Below, piece after piece: positions 25,611-35,227 of a stretch of DNA of 64,000 nucleotides (position 1 is the stretch's first letter; every line of letters begins with the position of its first letter). Source of the DNA: AC-32 sp963717475. GTDB taxonomy: Bacteria; Actinomycetota; Thermoleophilia; Gaiellales; Gaiellaceae. The position numbers and the translations under genes are program-made. The notes below the pieces were generated by a model. The model was not told the DNA's origin and made no database searches. It saw only the letters and a program-made list of their open reading frames with translations. The DNA is taken from contig OY970337.1 in NCBI GenBank assembly GCA_963717475.1, positions 186,001 to 250,000 on the forward strand. The letters run 5' to 3'.

Positions 25611-28499
25611 ATGAATTCGATCGCTCGGCTATTCAGCCGACGTGCCGCGGTCGCCGCAGGGGTGGTCGCGCTTGCCGCCGGCATCACGGCGCCGGCGGTT
25701 CTGGGAAGCAACCATCAGAAGGCGTCGTCGCGTCCCGGCTTCACGGGGAAGGTGCAGAACCTCGTGCTGTCGGACACGGCCAACGGCAACTCGGCCTCCT
25801 TCGCGATTGAGCTGAAGGCGCAGGCCGACCTCAGCAAGGCGTACACGATGAAAGACCAGGACGCCCGCGGCTGGTACGTCTACAAGACGCTCAAGGCCGA
25901 GGCCGCGCGGACGCAGGCGCCGCTCAAGGCATACCTCGACTCGCAGGGCGTCAACTACCGCTCGTTCTGGGTCTCGAACGTGATCTTCGTGCACGCGGGC
26001 ACCCGCGCGCTCGTCGAGAACCTCGCGGACCGGGCCGACGTGAAGCAGATCGAGGCGAACGACGCCTCCTACTGGCTCGACACGGCGCCCCAGCTGAACC
26101 CGGTCGCCGCGCTCGCGCCGGAAGCGAAGAACTCGCCGTCCTCGGTCGAGTGGAACGTGACCATGGTCCACGCGCCCGATCTCTGGTCGATGGGCTACAC
26201 CGGTCAGGGCATCGTCGTCGGCAACCAGGACACCGGCATGCGCTGGACGCACCAGGCGCTCAAGCCGCACTACCGCGGCTGGAACGGGACCACTGCAGAC
26301 CACAACTACAACTGGCACGACTCGATTCACAGCGACATCGACGGTGACGGGACGAACGCGTGCGGGTTCAACTCGATGCAGCCGTGCGACGACCACGGTC
26401 ACGGCACGCACACGACCGGCACCGCGGTCGGCGTCGACAGCGACAACGGCGGGAACAACGAGATCGGCGTCGCGCCCGGCGCGAAGTGGATCGGCTGCCA
26501 CAACATGGACACGGGCACCGGCCGCCCCGAGACGTACACGGAGTGCTTCCAGTTCTTCATCGCTCCGACCGATCTCAACGGCCAGAACGCCGATCCGACC
26601 AAGCGCCCCGACGTGATCAACAACAGCTGGGGTTGCCCGACGACCGAGCTCTGCGCGGCAGACACACTCCAGCAGATCGTCGAGAACACGCAGGCCGCCG
26701 GGATCTTCGTCGAGGTCTCCGCCGGCAACGGCGGCTCGGCTTGCTCGACCGTCAGCGACCCGCCGGCGATCTACGACGCGAGCTTCTCGACGGCGGCGAT
26801 CCAGAGCAATATGGCGCTCGCGGGCTTCAGCAGCCGCGGGCCCGTCACGGTCGACGGCTCCAACCGGCTCAAGCCGGACATCGCCGCGCCCGGCGTCGGC
26901 GTCCGCTCCTCGGTCAACGGGAGCGACACGGACTACCAGGGCGGCTGGAGCGGTACCTCGATGGCCGGCCCGCATGTGGTCGGCGTCGTCGCGCTGCTCT
27001 GGTCGGCGATTCCGTCCATGGAGCGGGACATCGCCGGGACGAAAGCGCTGCTCGAGAACACGGCCAACCCGAACGTGAACGCCGGCACGCAGGTCTGCGG
27101 CGGCACCGGGCAGGCCGACATCCCGAACAACCTGTTCGGCTACGGGCTCGTGGACGCGCTGGCCGCCTACAACGCCGGCGGGCCGCCTCCGGGCTGGACC
27201 ACCGTCACGCCGATCGGGATCGACGAGTTCGGCGGCTCGTCCACCTCCGACGGCACGTACACGTACGAGTTCGGCGGCCACGCCTTCAGCCTCGGACCGG
27301 GGCCCGAGGGCGACCTGAACACGGCGTACCGCTACGACCCGGCGACGGACACGTGGACGACGCTCGCTCCGATGCCGGACAACCAGGCGCTGATGTCGTC
27401 GGCCGTCTACTACCCGCCGACGAACTCGATCTACGTCTTCGGTGGCGCTCATCGCGATCCGAACAACCTGCCGCCGCCGACGAACAACGTCTGGATCTAC
27501 AACATCGCCGCGAACACGTGGAGCGCGGGGCCGCCACTGCCCGACGTCCGCGCGTTCATGGCCTCAGGTTACGACTCGGCCAACGGCAAGATCTACCTCG
27601 CGGGCGGCTACAACCTCGCGACGGTGGACAGCAACCAGTCGACCACCTGGGAGTTCGATCCGACCGCCGGGACCTACACCGACAAGGCTCTGATGCTGCA
27701 GGGCATCGGCGGTGCGGGCTCCGGGATCGTCGACGGGAAGCTCTACGTCGCCGGCGGGCGTGACGTCAACAACACCAACTACGACACGCTCTTCGTCTAC
27801 GACATCGCGACCGACACGTGGTCGTCGGGGCCGTCGCTGCCTCAGGGCGAGAACGTCCCCGGCAGCGCTGTCGCCGGCGGGAAGCTCTGGCTGTTCGGCT
27901 TCGGAACGCCGTTCGCGCAGTACTCGCCGCTCGGCAAGTCGAGGTACATCTTCGACCTGGCGCCGGCGGCCGGTGCGACGACGCTGAGCTACGACCCGGC
28001 GACCAGCACGTGGACGACCGGGCCGGACATGAACGTCGCCAAGTCGTTCACGTCCGGAAGCGCGGTCGGCAACACGCTCGTCTCGGCGGGTGGCCGCATC
28101 AGCGACACGGCCTCCACGAACGACACGGAGACGTTGGCAGTCGAAGGGCCGCCGCCGCCTCCGCCACCTCCGCCTCCGCCACCGCCACCGCCTCCGCCAC
28201 CGCCTCCACCTCCACCTCCACCTCCGCCTCCGCCTCCGCCGCCACCGCCACCGCCACCTCCTCCACCTCCGCCTCCGCCGTTCAGGCCGCCCTGCGTGGT
28301 TCCGAACGTGATCCACAACACGCTCGGCAGGGCGAAGACGAGGATCCGGGCACGCCACTGCCGCGTGGGCCACATCACGCGCAAGTTCTCTTCGCGCAGG
28401 CTCAAGGGCCACGTGATCAGGCAGGCTCCCCGGGCCGGCAGGCGCCTCGCCAACGGCGCCAGGGTCAACCTGGTCGTCGGCAAGGGACCGAGGCACTAG
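25611..28499 (+). CDS. Secreted subtilase (S8) fused to Kelch propeller, proline stalk and PASTA tail
   Basis: 962 residues. Signal peptide about 1-32. Residues about 60-155 resemble a short subtilisin propeptide. The S8 domain (about 178-525) has the full triad: Asp207 in VVGNQDTG, His264 in HGHGTHTTG, Ser450 in GTSMAGPHVVG; the oxyanion Asn is likely in VINNSWG. Residues about 530-840 are Kelch repeats (TYEFGGHAF, IYVFGGAHRD, KIYLAGGYN, KLYVAGGRDV) close to those of the 1366 gene. Then a stalk (28147-28278) and PASTA domain CVVPNVIHN. The only catalytic head in the family; it could process neighbours or act as a wall-anchored scavenging protease. Confidence 0.9.
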   Translation: MNSIARLFSRRAAVAAGVVALAAGITAPAVLGSNHQKASSRPGFTGKVQNLVLSDTANGNSASFAIELKAQADLSKAYTMKDQDARGWYVYKTLKAEAARTQAPLKAYLDSQGVNYRSFWVSNVIFVHAGTRALVENLADRADVKQIEANDASYWLDTAPQLNPVAALAPEAKNSPSSVEWNVTMVHAPDLWSMGYTGQGIVVGNQDTGMRWTHQALKPHYRGWNGTTADHNYNWHDSIHSDIDGDGTNACGFNSMQPCDDHGHGTHTTGTAVGVDSDNGGNNEIGVAPGAKWIGCHNMDTGTGRPETYTECFQFFIAPTDLNGQNADPTKRPDVINNSWGCPTTELCAADTLQQIVENTQAAGIFVEVSAGNGGSACSTVSDPPAIYDASFSTAAIQSNMALAGFSSRGPVTVDGSNRLKPDIAAPGVGVRSSVNGSDTDYQGGWSGTSMAGPHVVGVVALLWSAIPSMERDIAGTKALLENTANPNVNAGTQVCGGTGQADIPNNLFGYGLVDALAAYNAGGPPPGWTTVTPIGIDEFGGSSTSDGTYTYEFGGHAFSLGPGPEGDLNTAYRYDPATDTWTTLAPMPDNQALMSSAVYYPPTNSIYVFGGAHRDPNNLPPPTNNVWIYNIAANTWSAGPPLPDVRAFMASGYDSANGKIYLAGGYNLATVDSNQSTTWEFDPTAGTYTDKALMLQGIGGAGSGIVDGKLYVAGGRDVNNTNYDTLFVYDIATDTWSSGPSLPQGENVPGSAVAGGKLWLFGFGTPFAQYSPLGKSRYIFDLAPAAGATTLSYDPATSTWTTGPDMNVAKSFTSGSAVGNTLVSAGGRISDTASTNDTETLAVEGPPPPPPPPPPPPPPPPPPPPPPPPPPPPPPPPPPPPPPPPPPPPFRPPCVVPNVIHNTLGRAKTRIRARHCRVGHITRKFSSRRLKGHVIRQAPRAGRRLANGARVNLVVGKGPRH

Positions 28500-28528
28500 G
28501 CAGACGGCACCACGAACTGGAACCAGAC

Positions 28529-28560
28529 GACGGGGCCCCACCGCGGGCCCCGTCGTCCTT
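28529..28560 (+). terminator. Intrinsic terminator after the subtilase gene
   Basis: GACGGGGCCC (28529-28538), loop CACCGC, GGGCCCCGTC (28545-28554), then gtcctttt. The stem is identical to that at 16181. Confidence 0.85.
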
Positions 28561-28615
28561 TTCATCGGTAGATAGCGCCCGCAGAGCGGCGCTGGTCTGT
28601 GCCCGGGACCGGTGC

Positions 28616-28621
28616 TACGGT
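28616..28621 (+). promoter_or_regulatory. -10 element of the 28630 gene
   Basis: TGC-TACGGT sits eight bases before TTG 28630, with no GGGGAGGG between; no convincing -35 17 bp upstream. Suggests a leaderless or very short-leader transcript, unlike the other array genes. Confidence 0.5.
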
Positions 28622-28629
28622 CAGAGCGG

Positions 28630-30600
28630 TTGAAGCCGTTCGTCCGTCTGTTGTCGCGACGGCCGCGCGTCACGGTGGTCGTCGCCGTCCTCGCGTTCGC
28701 GGCCGCCGCCGCGCTTGCGTCCGCGGCCGCCAGACAGTCGGCGAACGCCTCGGACGTCGCGCTACCGGGTAAGCCGCCGCAGAGCGCGGGACGGGCGATC
28801 GTGATCCACTCGGCCAGGAACGACACCTCGCCGCCGCTCCGGTCCATGCGGCCCGCTCCGTACCGGCCCTCGGCCGAGCGGGAGCCGAACCCGAACCCGG
28901 CGACGCCGATCGGCAACCCGGACCGCCCTGACGCCGCGCTCCAGAGAGCGCATTACCCGAGCGCGATGCCCACGCCGAGCCTGAACTTCGACGGGATCGG
29001 GTTCCCGGGCGTCGTCTGCAACTGCATCCCGCCGGACACGAACGGCGAGGTGGGGGAGACGCAGTACGTGCAGATCGTCAACGAGGGCTTCCAGGTCTTC
29101 GACAAGGCGACCGGCCACTCGGTGCTGGGCCCGCTCGCGATCGCGACGCTGTGGCAGGGCTTCGACGGCGTCTGCGAACGGAACGCCCTCGGCGACCCGG
29201 TCGTCCTCTACGACCAGCTGGCGAACCGCTGGCTCCTCTCGCAGTTCGCCGGGACCAACCTCCCGACCGACGAGTGCATCGCGGTCTCACAGACGGGCGA
29301 CGCAACCGGGGCGTACTACCGCTACGGCTACCACCTCGGCCCGACCTTCTTCGACTACCCGCACCTCGGGGTCTGGCCCGACGCGTACTACATGGCGATG
29401 AACGTCTTCGACTCGCAGGGCGACGCGTACCTCGGCCCGCAGCCGTTCGCGTTCGACCGCGAGGCGATGCTCTCCGGGAGCCCGGCCACGGTGATCACGT
29501 TTCGCCCGCTGGCCCGCAGCCTCGGAGCCTTCCTGCCCGCCGACCTCGACGGGTCGATCCTGCCGCCCGCGGGGGCGCCGAACCCGTTCCTCGCCGCCGC
29601 CGGCGCGCCTGACTGGCCGCTCTACCGCTTCCACGTCGACTTCGCGACTCCGGCCGACTCGACCTTCGACCTCGCCGGGAACCTGACGCCGGCCGCCTTC
29701 ACGGCGCTCTGCCCGGGGAACCAGAACTGCGTCCCGCAGCTGGGCTCGGGCACCAACCTCGACGGCATCGGCGACCGGGAGATGTTCCGCTCCGCCTACC
29801 GCCGCTTCGCCGACGGTCACGAGGCGCTGGTCGGCAACCGCGCAGTCTCGTCGGCCGGCGTCGCCGGGATCCGCTGGTGGGAGATCGCGAACGCGACCTC
29901 CGGGTCGCCCGCCTTCGTGCAGCAGAGCACCTACCAGCCCGACAACACCTGGCGCTGGATGGGCTCGATCGCGATGGACAAGGACGGCAACATGGCGCTC
30001 GGCTTCAGCGCCTCGAGCGCGGCGATCCACCCGCAGATCCGCTACGCGGGACGCCTCGCCACGGACCCGCCCGGCGAGCTCGCCCAGGGAGAGGCGACGC
30101 TTCTGGCGGGGCAGGGCAGCCAGGTCAGCGGGGGCCACCGCTGGGGCGACTACAGCGACCTGACCGTCGACCCGGGCGACGATTGCACCTTCTGGTACAC
30201 GCAGGAGTACTACGCGAGCACGAGCTCCTACGAATGGCGGACGCGGATCGCGAGCTTCGCCTACCCGGAGTGCACCGGGCAGCCGCCCCCACCGCCGCCT
30301 CCACCTGCACCGCCGCCTCCGCCCGCGCCTCCTCCGGGTCCGCCGCCGCCGCCGTCACCGCCGCCGTGGGCGCCTCCGGCGCCGCCGCCGGTTCGACCCG
30401 CGTGCACCGTGCCGCACGTGGTCGGCCTCACGCTTGCCAGGGCGAAGACGCGGATCCGGAAGGCGCACTGCCTCGTCGGCAAGATCACCCGCAAGGCCTC
30501 GAGCGCGAGGAAGAAGAACCACGTGCTCGCGCAGAGCCCGCGGCCGGGCCGGAAGCTCGCCGGCGGCGGCCGCGTCAGGCTCCTCGTCGGTCGCGGGTAG
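28630..30600 (+). CDS. Exported propeller-like head with short Pro/Ala stalk and PASTA tail
   Basis: About 656 residues. Start uncertain: GTG 28612 overlaps the -10 element, so TTG 28630 is preferred. An N-terminal hydrophobic segment (VTVVVAVLAFAAAAALA) is followed by IHSARNDTSPPLRSM and the shared head (LNFDGIGFPGV, CNCIPPDTNGEVGETQYVQ, GDPVVLYDQLANRW, NTWRWMGSIAMDKDG, RWGDYSDLTVDPGDD). The linker (30280-30390) is degenerate, with Ala, Gly, Ser and Trp among the prolines, then PASTA CTVPHVVGL. Its stop is two bases from the stop of convergent cdd. Confidence 0.82.
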   Translation: MKPFVRLLSRRPRVTVVVAVLAFAAAAALASAAARQSANASDVALPGKPPQSAGRAIVIHSARNDTSPPLRSMRPAPYRPSAEREPNPNPATPIGNPDRPDAALQRAHYPSAMPTPSLNFDGIGFPGVVCNCIPPDTNGEVGETQYVQIVNEGFQVFDKATGHSVLGPLAIATLWQGFDGVCERNALGDPVVLYDQLANRWLLSQFAGTNLPTDECIAVSQTGDATGAYYRYGYHLGPTFFDYPHLGVWPDAYYMAMNVFDSQGDAYLGPQPFAFDREAMLSGSPATVITFRPLARSLGAFLPADLDGSILPPAGAPNPFLAAAGAPDWPLYRFHVDFATPADSTFDLAGNLTPAAFTALCPGNQNCVPQLGSGTNLDGIGDREMFRSAYRRFADGHEALVGNRAVSSAGVAGIRWWEIANATSGSPAFVQQSTYQPDNTWRWMGSIAMDKDGNMALGFSASSAAIHPQIRYAGRLATDPPGELAQGEATLLAGQGSQVSGGHRWGDYSDLTVDPGDDCTFWYTQEYYASTSSYEWRTRIASFAYPECTGQPPPPPPPPAPPPPPAPPPGPPPPPSPPPWAPPAPPPVRPACTVPHVVGLTLARAKTRIRKAHCLVGKITRKASSARKKNHVLAQSPRPGRKLAGGGRVRLLVGRG

Positions 30601-30602
30601 CG

Positions 30603-31040
30603 CTAGCTCAGGTTCGCGGGCCCGAAGCCGTAGGGCAAGAGCGCGCGCACCGAGGTCACCTCGACCTGCTCGCGGCCGGGGGTCGAGAGGACGACCCAAG
30701 GGTCGTTGCCGCCGAGCTCGGCGAACTCGTAGAGCATCTGCCTGCAGGCCCCGCACGGGCCGGTCACCTTCGGCTCGCCCGCCGGCTCCGCGCCGCGCCC
30801 GACGATCGCGATCCCGCGAAAGGCGCGGCGTCCCTCGGCGTTGGCGCGCACCAGGGCGGCCCGCTCGGCGCAGATCGTCGAGCCGTACGCGGCGTTCTCG
30901 ACGTTCGTGCCGGTGACGAGCTCCCCGTCGTCGGCGACCAGGCACGCGCCGACGGCAAACCGCGAATACGGGCTGTACGAGCGCTCGAGAACGGCCTCGG
31001 CGGCGTCGAGCGCGCGCGTCTGCTCCTCCGTCAGCGCCAC
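30603..31040 (-). CDS. cdd: Cytidine deaminase
   Basis: 145 residues from GTG 31040 (TTG 31046 is an alternative). Zinc-site motifs are intact: NVENAAYGSTICAERAA, with the first Cys and the catalytic Glu, and GPCGACRQ, with two more Cys, which marks the homotetrameric three-cysteine type. It deaminates cytidine and deoxycytidine in pyrimidine salvage. GTG 31040 lies six bases downstream of TATGCT, consistent with leaderless expression. It is the only gene that interrupts the array and is read against it. Confidence 0.93.
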   Translation of the reverse strand: MALTEEQTRALDAAEAVLERSYSPYSRFAVGACLVADDGELVTGTNVENAAYGSTICAERAALVRANAEGRRAFRGIAIVGRGAEPAGEPKVTGPCGACRQMLYEFAELGGNDPWVVLSTPGREQVEVTSVRALLPYGFGPANLS

Positions 31041-31074
31041 CGCCAAAGCATACGGTCTTGCAGGGGAAAACCAC

Positions 31075-31141
31075 TTGTATCGAAGAACGAAGGGTGTTAG
31101 GGTCGCCGCGGGGAAGGGCTACTCGAAACCTAGGGGAGGGA
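31075..31141 (+). promoter_or_regulatory. Promoter and RBS of the 31146 gene
   Basis: TTGTAT (31075-31080), 17 bp, TAGGGT (31098-31103) preceded by TGT, then TAGGGGAGGGA just before TTG 31146. Confidence 0.7.
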
Positions 31142-31145
31142 TCTC

Positions 31146-34100
31146 TTGCACAGGCTGGGTCACATCAGGGATTACTGGTCCCGTCTGCCGAAGCGCGGGC
31201 GAAAAGCCAGCATCGTTCTCGCCGCGATCGGCGTGGCGCTGCTGGTCGAGGTGAGCGTCGTGCTCGCGAGCGCGGCGCCGCCGAGCCACCATGCCGCCGC
31301 CAAGGCCTCTGGCGCTTCAGCGTCGGCGCAGGCTCTCACGTCTCAGCTGACAGCATCGGGCGCAGCTGGGCACGTGATCGTGGGCCACGCGACGGTCAGC
31401 AAGTCCCGCCCGCTGCGCGAGATGCGGCCGCTTCCGATGAAGCCCGGGCGCGAGCTCGAGACGCTTCCGAACAACCCCATGGTGCGAGTCAAGCCGTCCT
31501 TCACGCCGGACGCAGCCCATCAGACGCGCCGCTTCCCGAACTCGATGCCGAACCCGATCCTCAACTTCGAGGGCATCGACTTCCCCGGCGTCGCCTGCAA
31601 CTGCGCGCCGCCCGACACCGATGGTGAGGTCGGCCTGACGCAGTACGTCCAGATGGTCAACGAGGGTTTCGAGGTCTGGGACAAGTCGACCGGCAACGTC
31701 GTACAGGCGGCTCGCTCGATCGTGTCGATCTGGCAGGGCTCGGGCCAGCAGGCCTGCACGAACGGCGGCTTCGGCGATCCGGTCGTCCTCTTCGACCAGC
31801 TCGCCAACCGCTGGGTGATCACGGAGTTCGCCAGCGCGACCGGTGGGACGCCGATCACCGACGAGTGCATCGCGGTCTCGACGACCGCCGACGCCACGGG
31901 GTCGTACAACCGCTACGACTTCCACCTCGGTACCGACTTCTTCGACTACCCGCACCTCGGCGTCTGGCCCAACGCCTACTACATGTCGATGAACGTGTTC
32001 AACTCGTCGGGCACGGCGAAGCTCGGCGTCGAGCCGTTCGCTTTCGACCGCGCGGCGATGCTCGCCGGCACCTCGGCGACGTTCGTCGCCTTCAGGAACA
32101 ACACCGCCTACTTCTGCCCGAGCTGCGACTACATGCTCCCGGCCGACGTCGACGGGACGAACCCGCCGCCCGCCGGATCGGACGGCCCGTTCCTCCAGGC
32201 CGGCAGCACCGACACGACGCACTGGCACCTCTGGCACTTCCACCCGGACTTCGCGACTCCCGCGAATTCGACGTTCACGCTCGGCACGACGCTCACGCCG
32301 GCCGCATACACCGTCCTCTGCCCGGGATTCAACCGCAGCTGCGTGCCCGAGCAGGGCGGCGAGAACGTCGATGCGATCGGCGACCGGCTGATGTTCCGGT
32401 TGGCGTACCGCCACTTCGACGACGGCCACGAGGCGCTCGTCGGGAACATGACGGTCTCGTCGACCAACGTTGCGGGCATCCGCTGGTTCGAGATCAACAA
32501 CGTCACCTCTGGGACGGCGTCGTTCGTCCAGCAGAGCACGTACCAGCCCGACACGACCTGGCGCTGGATGGGCAGCGCCGCGATGGACCACTCCGGCGAC
32601 CTCGCGGTCGGTTTCAGCGCGTCCTCGGCGGCGATCCATCCACAGGTTCGCTACGCGGGCCGCCTGGCCGGTGATCCGATCAACACCCTGGCCCAGGGAG
32701 AGACGCACCTCTTTGACGGCGCCGGCAGCCAGCAGAGCACGTCGAGCCGCTGGGGCGACTACAGCGACATCACCGTCGACCCGATTGACGACTGCACCTT
32801 CTGGTACACGCAGGAGTACTACTCGACGACCAGCTCGTTCAACTGGCGCACGCGGATCGGGAACTTCAAGTTCCCCAACTGCGTGACGACCGGCGGGACG
32901 CTCGCCGGCACCGTGACCGACTCCTCCACGGACGCACCGATCGACGGCGCGCACGTGAACGTCTCGAACGGCGCCTCGGCGACGACCAATGCCTCCGGCC
33001 ACTACGAGGTCACTCTCGCGCCCGGCACGTACAGCGCGACGTACTCGAAGGCCGGTTACGCCTCGCAGACGTTCAACAACCTCGTGATCACCGACGGCCA
33101 GACCACCACGCAGGACGCGGCGCTGACGCCGTCCGCCGATCTGTCGATCACCAAGACCGCCGACGACGACTCCGTGAACTCGGGCGACCCGATGGACTTC
33201 CGGGTCACGCTCACGAACGCCGGCAGCCCGACGGCGACCGGCGTGGTCGTCACCGACAACCTGCCCTCGGGGCAGGACGTCGACTGGACGCTCGCCGGCG
33301 ACAGCGACTCGGGCTGGTCGGTGACCGGCTCGCCGCCGAACCAGCAGCTCGTCGGTCCCAGCACCGTCGCCGGCAACGCCAGCACGATGGCGCACGTGAC
33401 GAGCGCGACGACCGGGAACTCGGCCGGCACGTACCACAACACGGCCTCCTTCACGTCCGACAACGCCGGCTCCGGCACCGCGGACGCGACGATCGCCGTC
33501 TCGACGCACTACACGATCACGACCGAGACCGGGCACACGGTCACGCCCGGCACGACCGACATCGGCAACCACTGCGACGACTGCGTCACGGCCGTGAGCT
33601 TCCCGTTCACCGTCTACATCTACGGCCACCCGTACACGACGGCGAGCGCGAGCTCGAACGGGAACCTCCAGTTCTCGACGGCGAACACGACGTTCACCAA
33701 CACCTGCCTGCCGGACGCCACTATGGGCACGATGTTCGCCCCGTACTGGGACGACCTCTACACGGTCAACTCGGGCTTCGGCATCTACTCGCTGACGACC
33801 GGCACGCAGCCTCACCGCACCTTCTATCTCGAGTGGCGCGACCAGTACTTCCCGGGTAGCGGGAACGCCGACTTCGAGGCGATCTTCTATGAGGACAGCC
33901 CGACGATCCAGGTGATCTACGGCAACGTCACGAACGGCGGCTCGAGCTCGACCGAGGGCGTCCAGAGCGTCGACGACAACATCTTCGACCAGTACGGCTG
34001 CAACGGCGCCGGCGGGACGATCTCGAACGGCCTGCAGGTGACCTACTCGATCGGCGGTGGGCCGCCTCCGCCGCCTCCGCCGCCTCCGCCGCCTCCGCCA

Positions 34101-35090
34101 CCTCCGCCACCTCCGCCTCCGCCACCCCCGCCTCCGCCACCCCCGCCGGATCACTACACGATCACCACGCAGACCGGCGTCTCGATCACGCCCGGCACGG
34201 ACGACATCGGCAACCACATGGACGACGGCATGACGCCCGTGGCGCTGCCGTTCACGGTCTACGTCTACGGGCACCCGTACGACTCGGTGAACGTCGACTC
34301 GAACGGAACGCTGCAGTTCACGACGAACCAGTCGGTCTTCACGAACACGTGCCTGCCCGACGCGGGGCACGGCGTCTCCTTCATGCCGTACTGGGACGAC
34401 CTCTACCTGGTCAACTCGGGCTACGGCGTCTTCACGACGACTACGGGGACGGCGCCCAATCGCCACTTCTGGCTCGAGTGGCGCGCCCAGTACTTCCCGG
34501 GCACGGGCACGGCCAACTTCGAGGTCGAGTTCAACGAGGCAGACGGTGTCATCAACGCCATCTACGGCCAGCTCGACAACGGCAACACGAGCTCGACCGA
34601 GGGCGTCCAGAGCGTCGACGACTCGATCTTCGACCAGTACGGCTGCAACGGCACCGGTGATCTGACGGCCGGCACCGAGGTGACGTACACGCCTGGCGGC
34701 GGGCCGCCTCCGCCTCCTCCGCCACCTCCGCCGCCACCTCCGCCTCCGCCGCCACCTCCGCCTCCGCCGCCACCTCCGCCTCCGCCACCACCTCCGCCTC
34801 CGCCACCACCTCCACCGCCGCCTCCACCACCGCCACCGCCACCGCCACCGCCTCCGCCTCCACCACCACCGTTCAGGCCGCCCTGCGTGGTTCCGAACGT
34901 AATCGGCAACACGCTGGGCAGGGCGAAGTCGCGGATCCGGCACAACCACTGCCGCGTCGGCCACGTCACGCGCAAGTTCTCTTCGCGCCGACTCAAGGGT
35001 CACGTGATCAGGCAGGCCCCACGGGGCGGCCGGCGTCTCCCCAACGGCGCCAGGGTCAACCTGGTCGTCGGCAGGGGGCCGAGGCACTAG
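31146..35090 (+). CDS. Large exported protein: head, CNA-B-like, DUF11, two NIDO-like domains, stalk, PASTA
   Basis: 1,314 residues from TTG 31146. After the export signal (hydrophobic about 19-40) and VGHATVSKSRPL come the shared head (to about residue 575), a carboxypeptidase-regulatory/CNA-B-like domain (GTLAGTVTDSSTDAPIDGAH, ATTNASGHYEV; about 580-660), a DUF11 domain (ADLSITKTADDDSVNSGD; about 665-780), NIDO-like 1 with GNHCDDC, a proline linker (34060-34149), NIDO-like 2 with GNHMDDG, a terminal stalk (34699-34869) and PASTA CVVPNVIGN. CNA-B and DUF11 repeats are typical stalk modules of surface proteins, so this member has both protein-domain and proline spacers. Confidence 0.87.
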   Translation: MHRLGHIRDYWSRLPKRGRKASIVLAAIGVALLVEVSVVLASAAPPSHHAAAKASGASASAQALTSQLTASGAAGHVIVGHATVSKSRPLREMRPLPMKPGRELETLPNNPMVRVKPSFTPDAAHQTRRFPNSMPNPILNFEGIDFPGVACNCAPPDTDGEVGLTQYVQMVNEGFEVWDKSTGNVVQAARSIVSIWQGSGQQACTNGGFGDPVVLFDQLANRWVITEFASATGGTPITDECIAVSTTADATGSYNRYDFHLGTDFFDYPHLGVWPNAYYMSMNVFNSSGTAKLGVEPFAFDRAAMLAGTSATFVAFRNNTAYFCPSCDYMLPADVDGTNPPPAGSDGPFLQAGSTDTTHWHLWHFHPDFATPANSTFTLGTTLTPAAYTVLCPGFNRSCVPEQGGENVDAIGDRLMFRLAYRHFDDGHEALVGNMTVSSTNVAGIRWFEINNVTSGTASFVQQSTYQPDTTWRWMGSAAMDHSGDLAVGFSASSAAIHPQVRYAGRLAGDPINTLAQGETHLFDGAGSQQSTSSRWGDYSDITVDPIDDCTFWYTQEYYSTTSSFNWRTRIGNFKFPNCVTTGGTLAGTVTDSSTDAPIDGAHVNVSNGASATTNASGHYEVTLAPGTYSATYSKAGYASQTFNNLVITDGQTTTQDAALTPSADLSITKTADDDSVNSGDPMDFRVTLTNAGSPTATGVVVTDNLPSGQDVDWTLAGDSDSGWSVTGSPPNQQLVGPSTVAGNASTMAHVTSATTGNSAGTYHNTASFTSDNAGSGTADATIAVSTHYTITTETGHTVTPGTTDIGNHCDDCVTAVSFPFTVYIYGHPYTTASASSNGNLQFSTANTTFTNTCLPDATMGTMFAPYWDDLYTVNSGFGIYSLTTGTQPHRTFYLEWRDQYFPGSGNADFEAIFYEDSPTIQVIYGNVTNGGSSSTEGVQSVDDNIFDQYGCNGAGGTISNGLQVTYSIGGGPPPPPPPPPPPPPPPPPPPPPPPPPPPPPDHYTITTQTGVSITPGTDDIGNHMDDGMTPVALPFTVYVYGHPYDSVNVDSNGTLQFTTNQSVFTNTCLPDAGHGVSFMPYWDDLYLVNSGYGVFTTTTGTAPNRHFWLEWRAQYFPGTGTANFEVEFNEADGVINAIYGQLDNGNTSSTEGVQSVDDSIFDQYGCNGTGDLTAGTEVTYTPGGGPPPPPPPPPPPPPPPPPPPPPPPPPPPPPPPPPPPPPPPPPPPPPPPPPPPPPPPPFRPPCVVPNVIGNTLGRAKSRIRHNHCRVGHVTRKFSSRRLKGHVIRQAPRGGRRLPNGARVNLVVGRGPRH

Positions 35091-35110
35091 CTAGTCGAGC
35101 AACGCGCGCA

Positions 35111-35147
35111 GAACGGGGCCGGCGGTAGCGCTACGCCGGCCCCGTTC
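35111..35147 (+). terminator. Intrinsic terminator after the 31146 gene
   Basis: Fourteen-bp stem GAACGGGGCCGGCG / CGCCGGCCCCGTTC around the loop GTAGCGCTA. The same sequence recurs at 37306-37342. Confidence 0.8.
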
Positions 35148-35161
35148 GCTGGTCCGGGCTC

Positions 35162-35223
35162 TTGTTCGGGGCTGAGCACGGTGTTAGGGTCAGAACGGGT
35201 CTCTTAAGGAAGAAAGGGGAGGG
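35162..35223 (+). promoter_or_regulatory. Promoter and RBS of the 35228 gene
   Basis: TTGTTC (35162-35167), 17 bp, TGT-TAGGGT (35185-35190), then AAAGGGGAGGG ahead of TTG 35228. Confidence 0.7.
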
Positions 35224-35227
35224 AATC

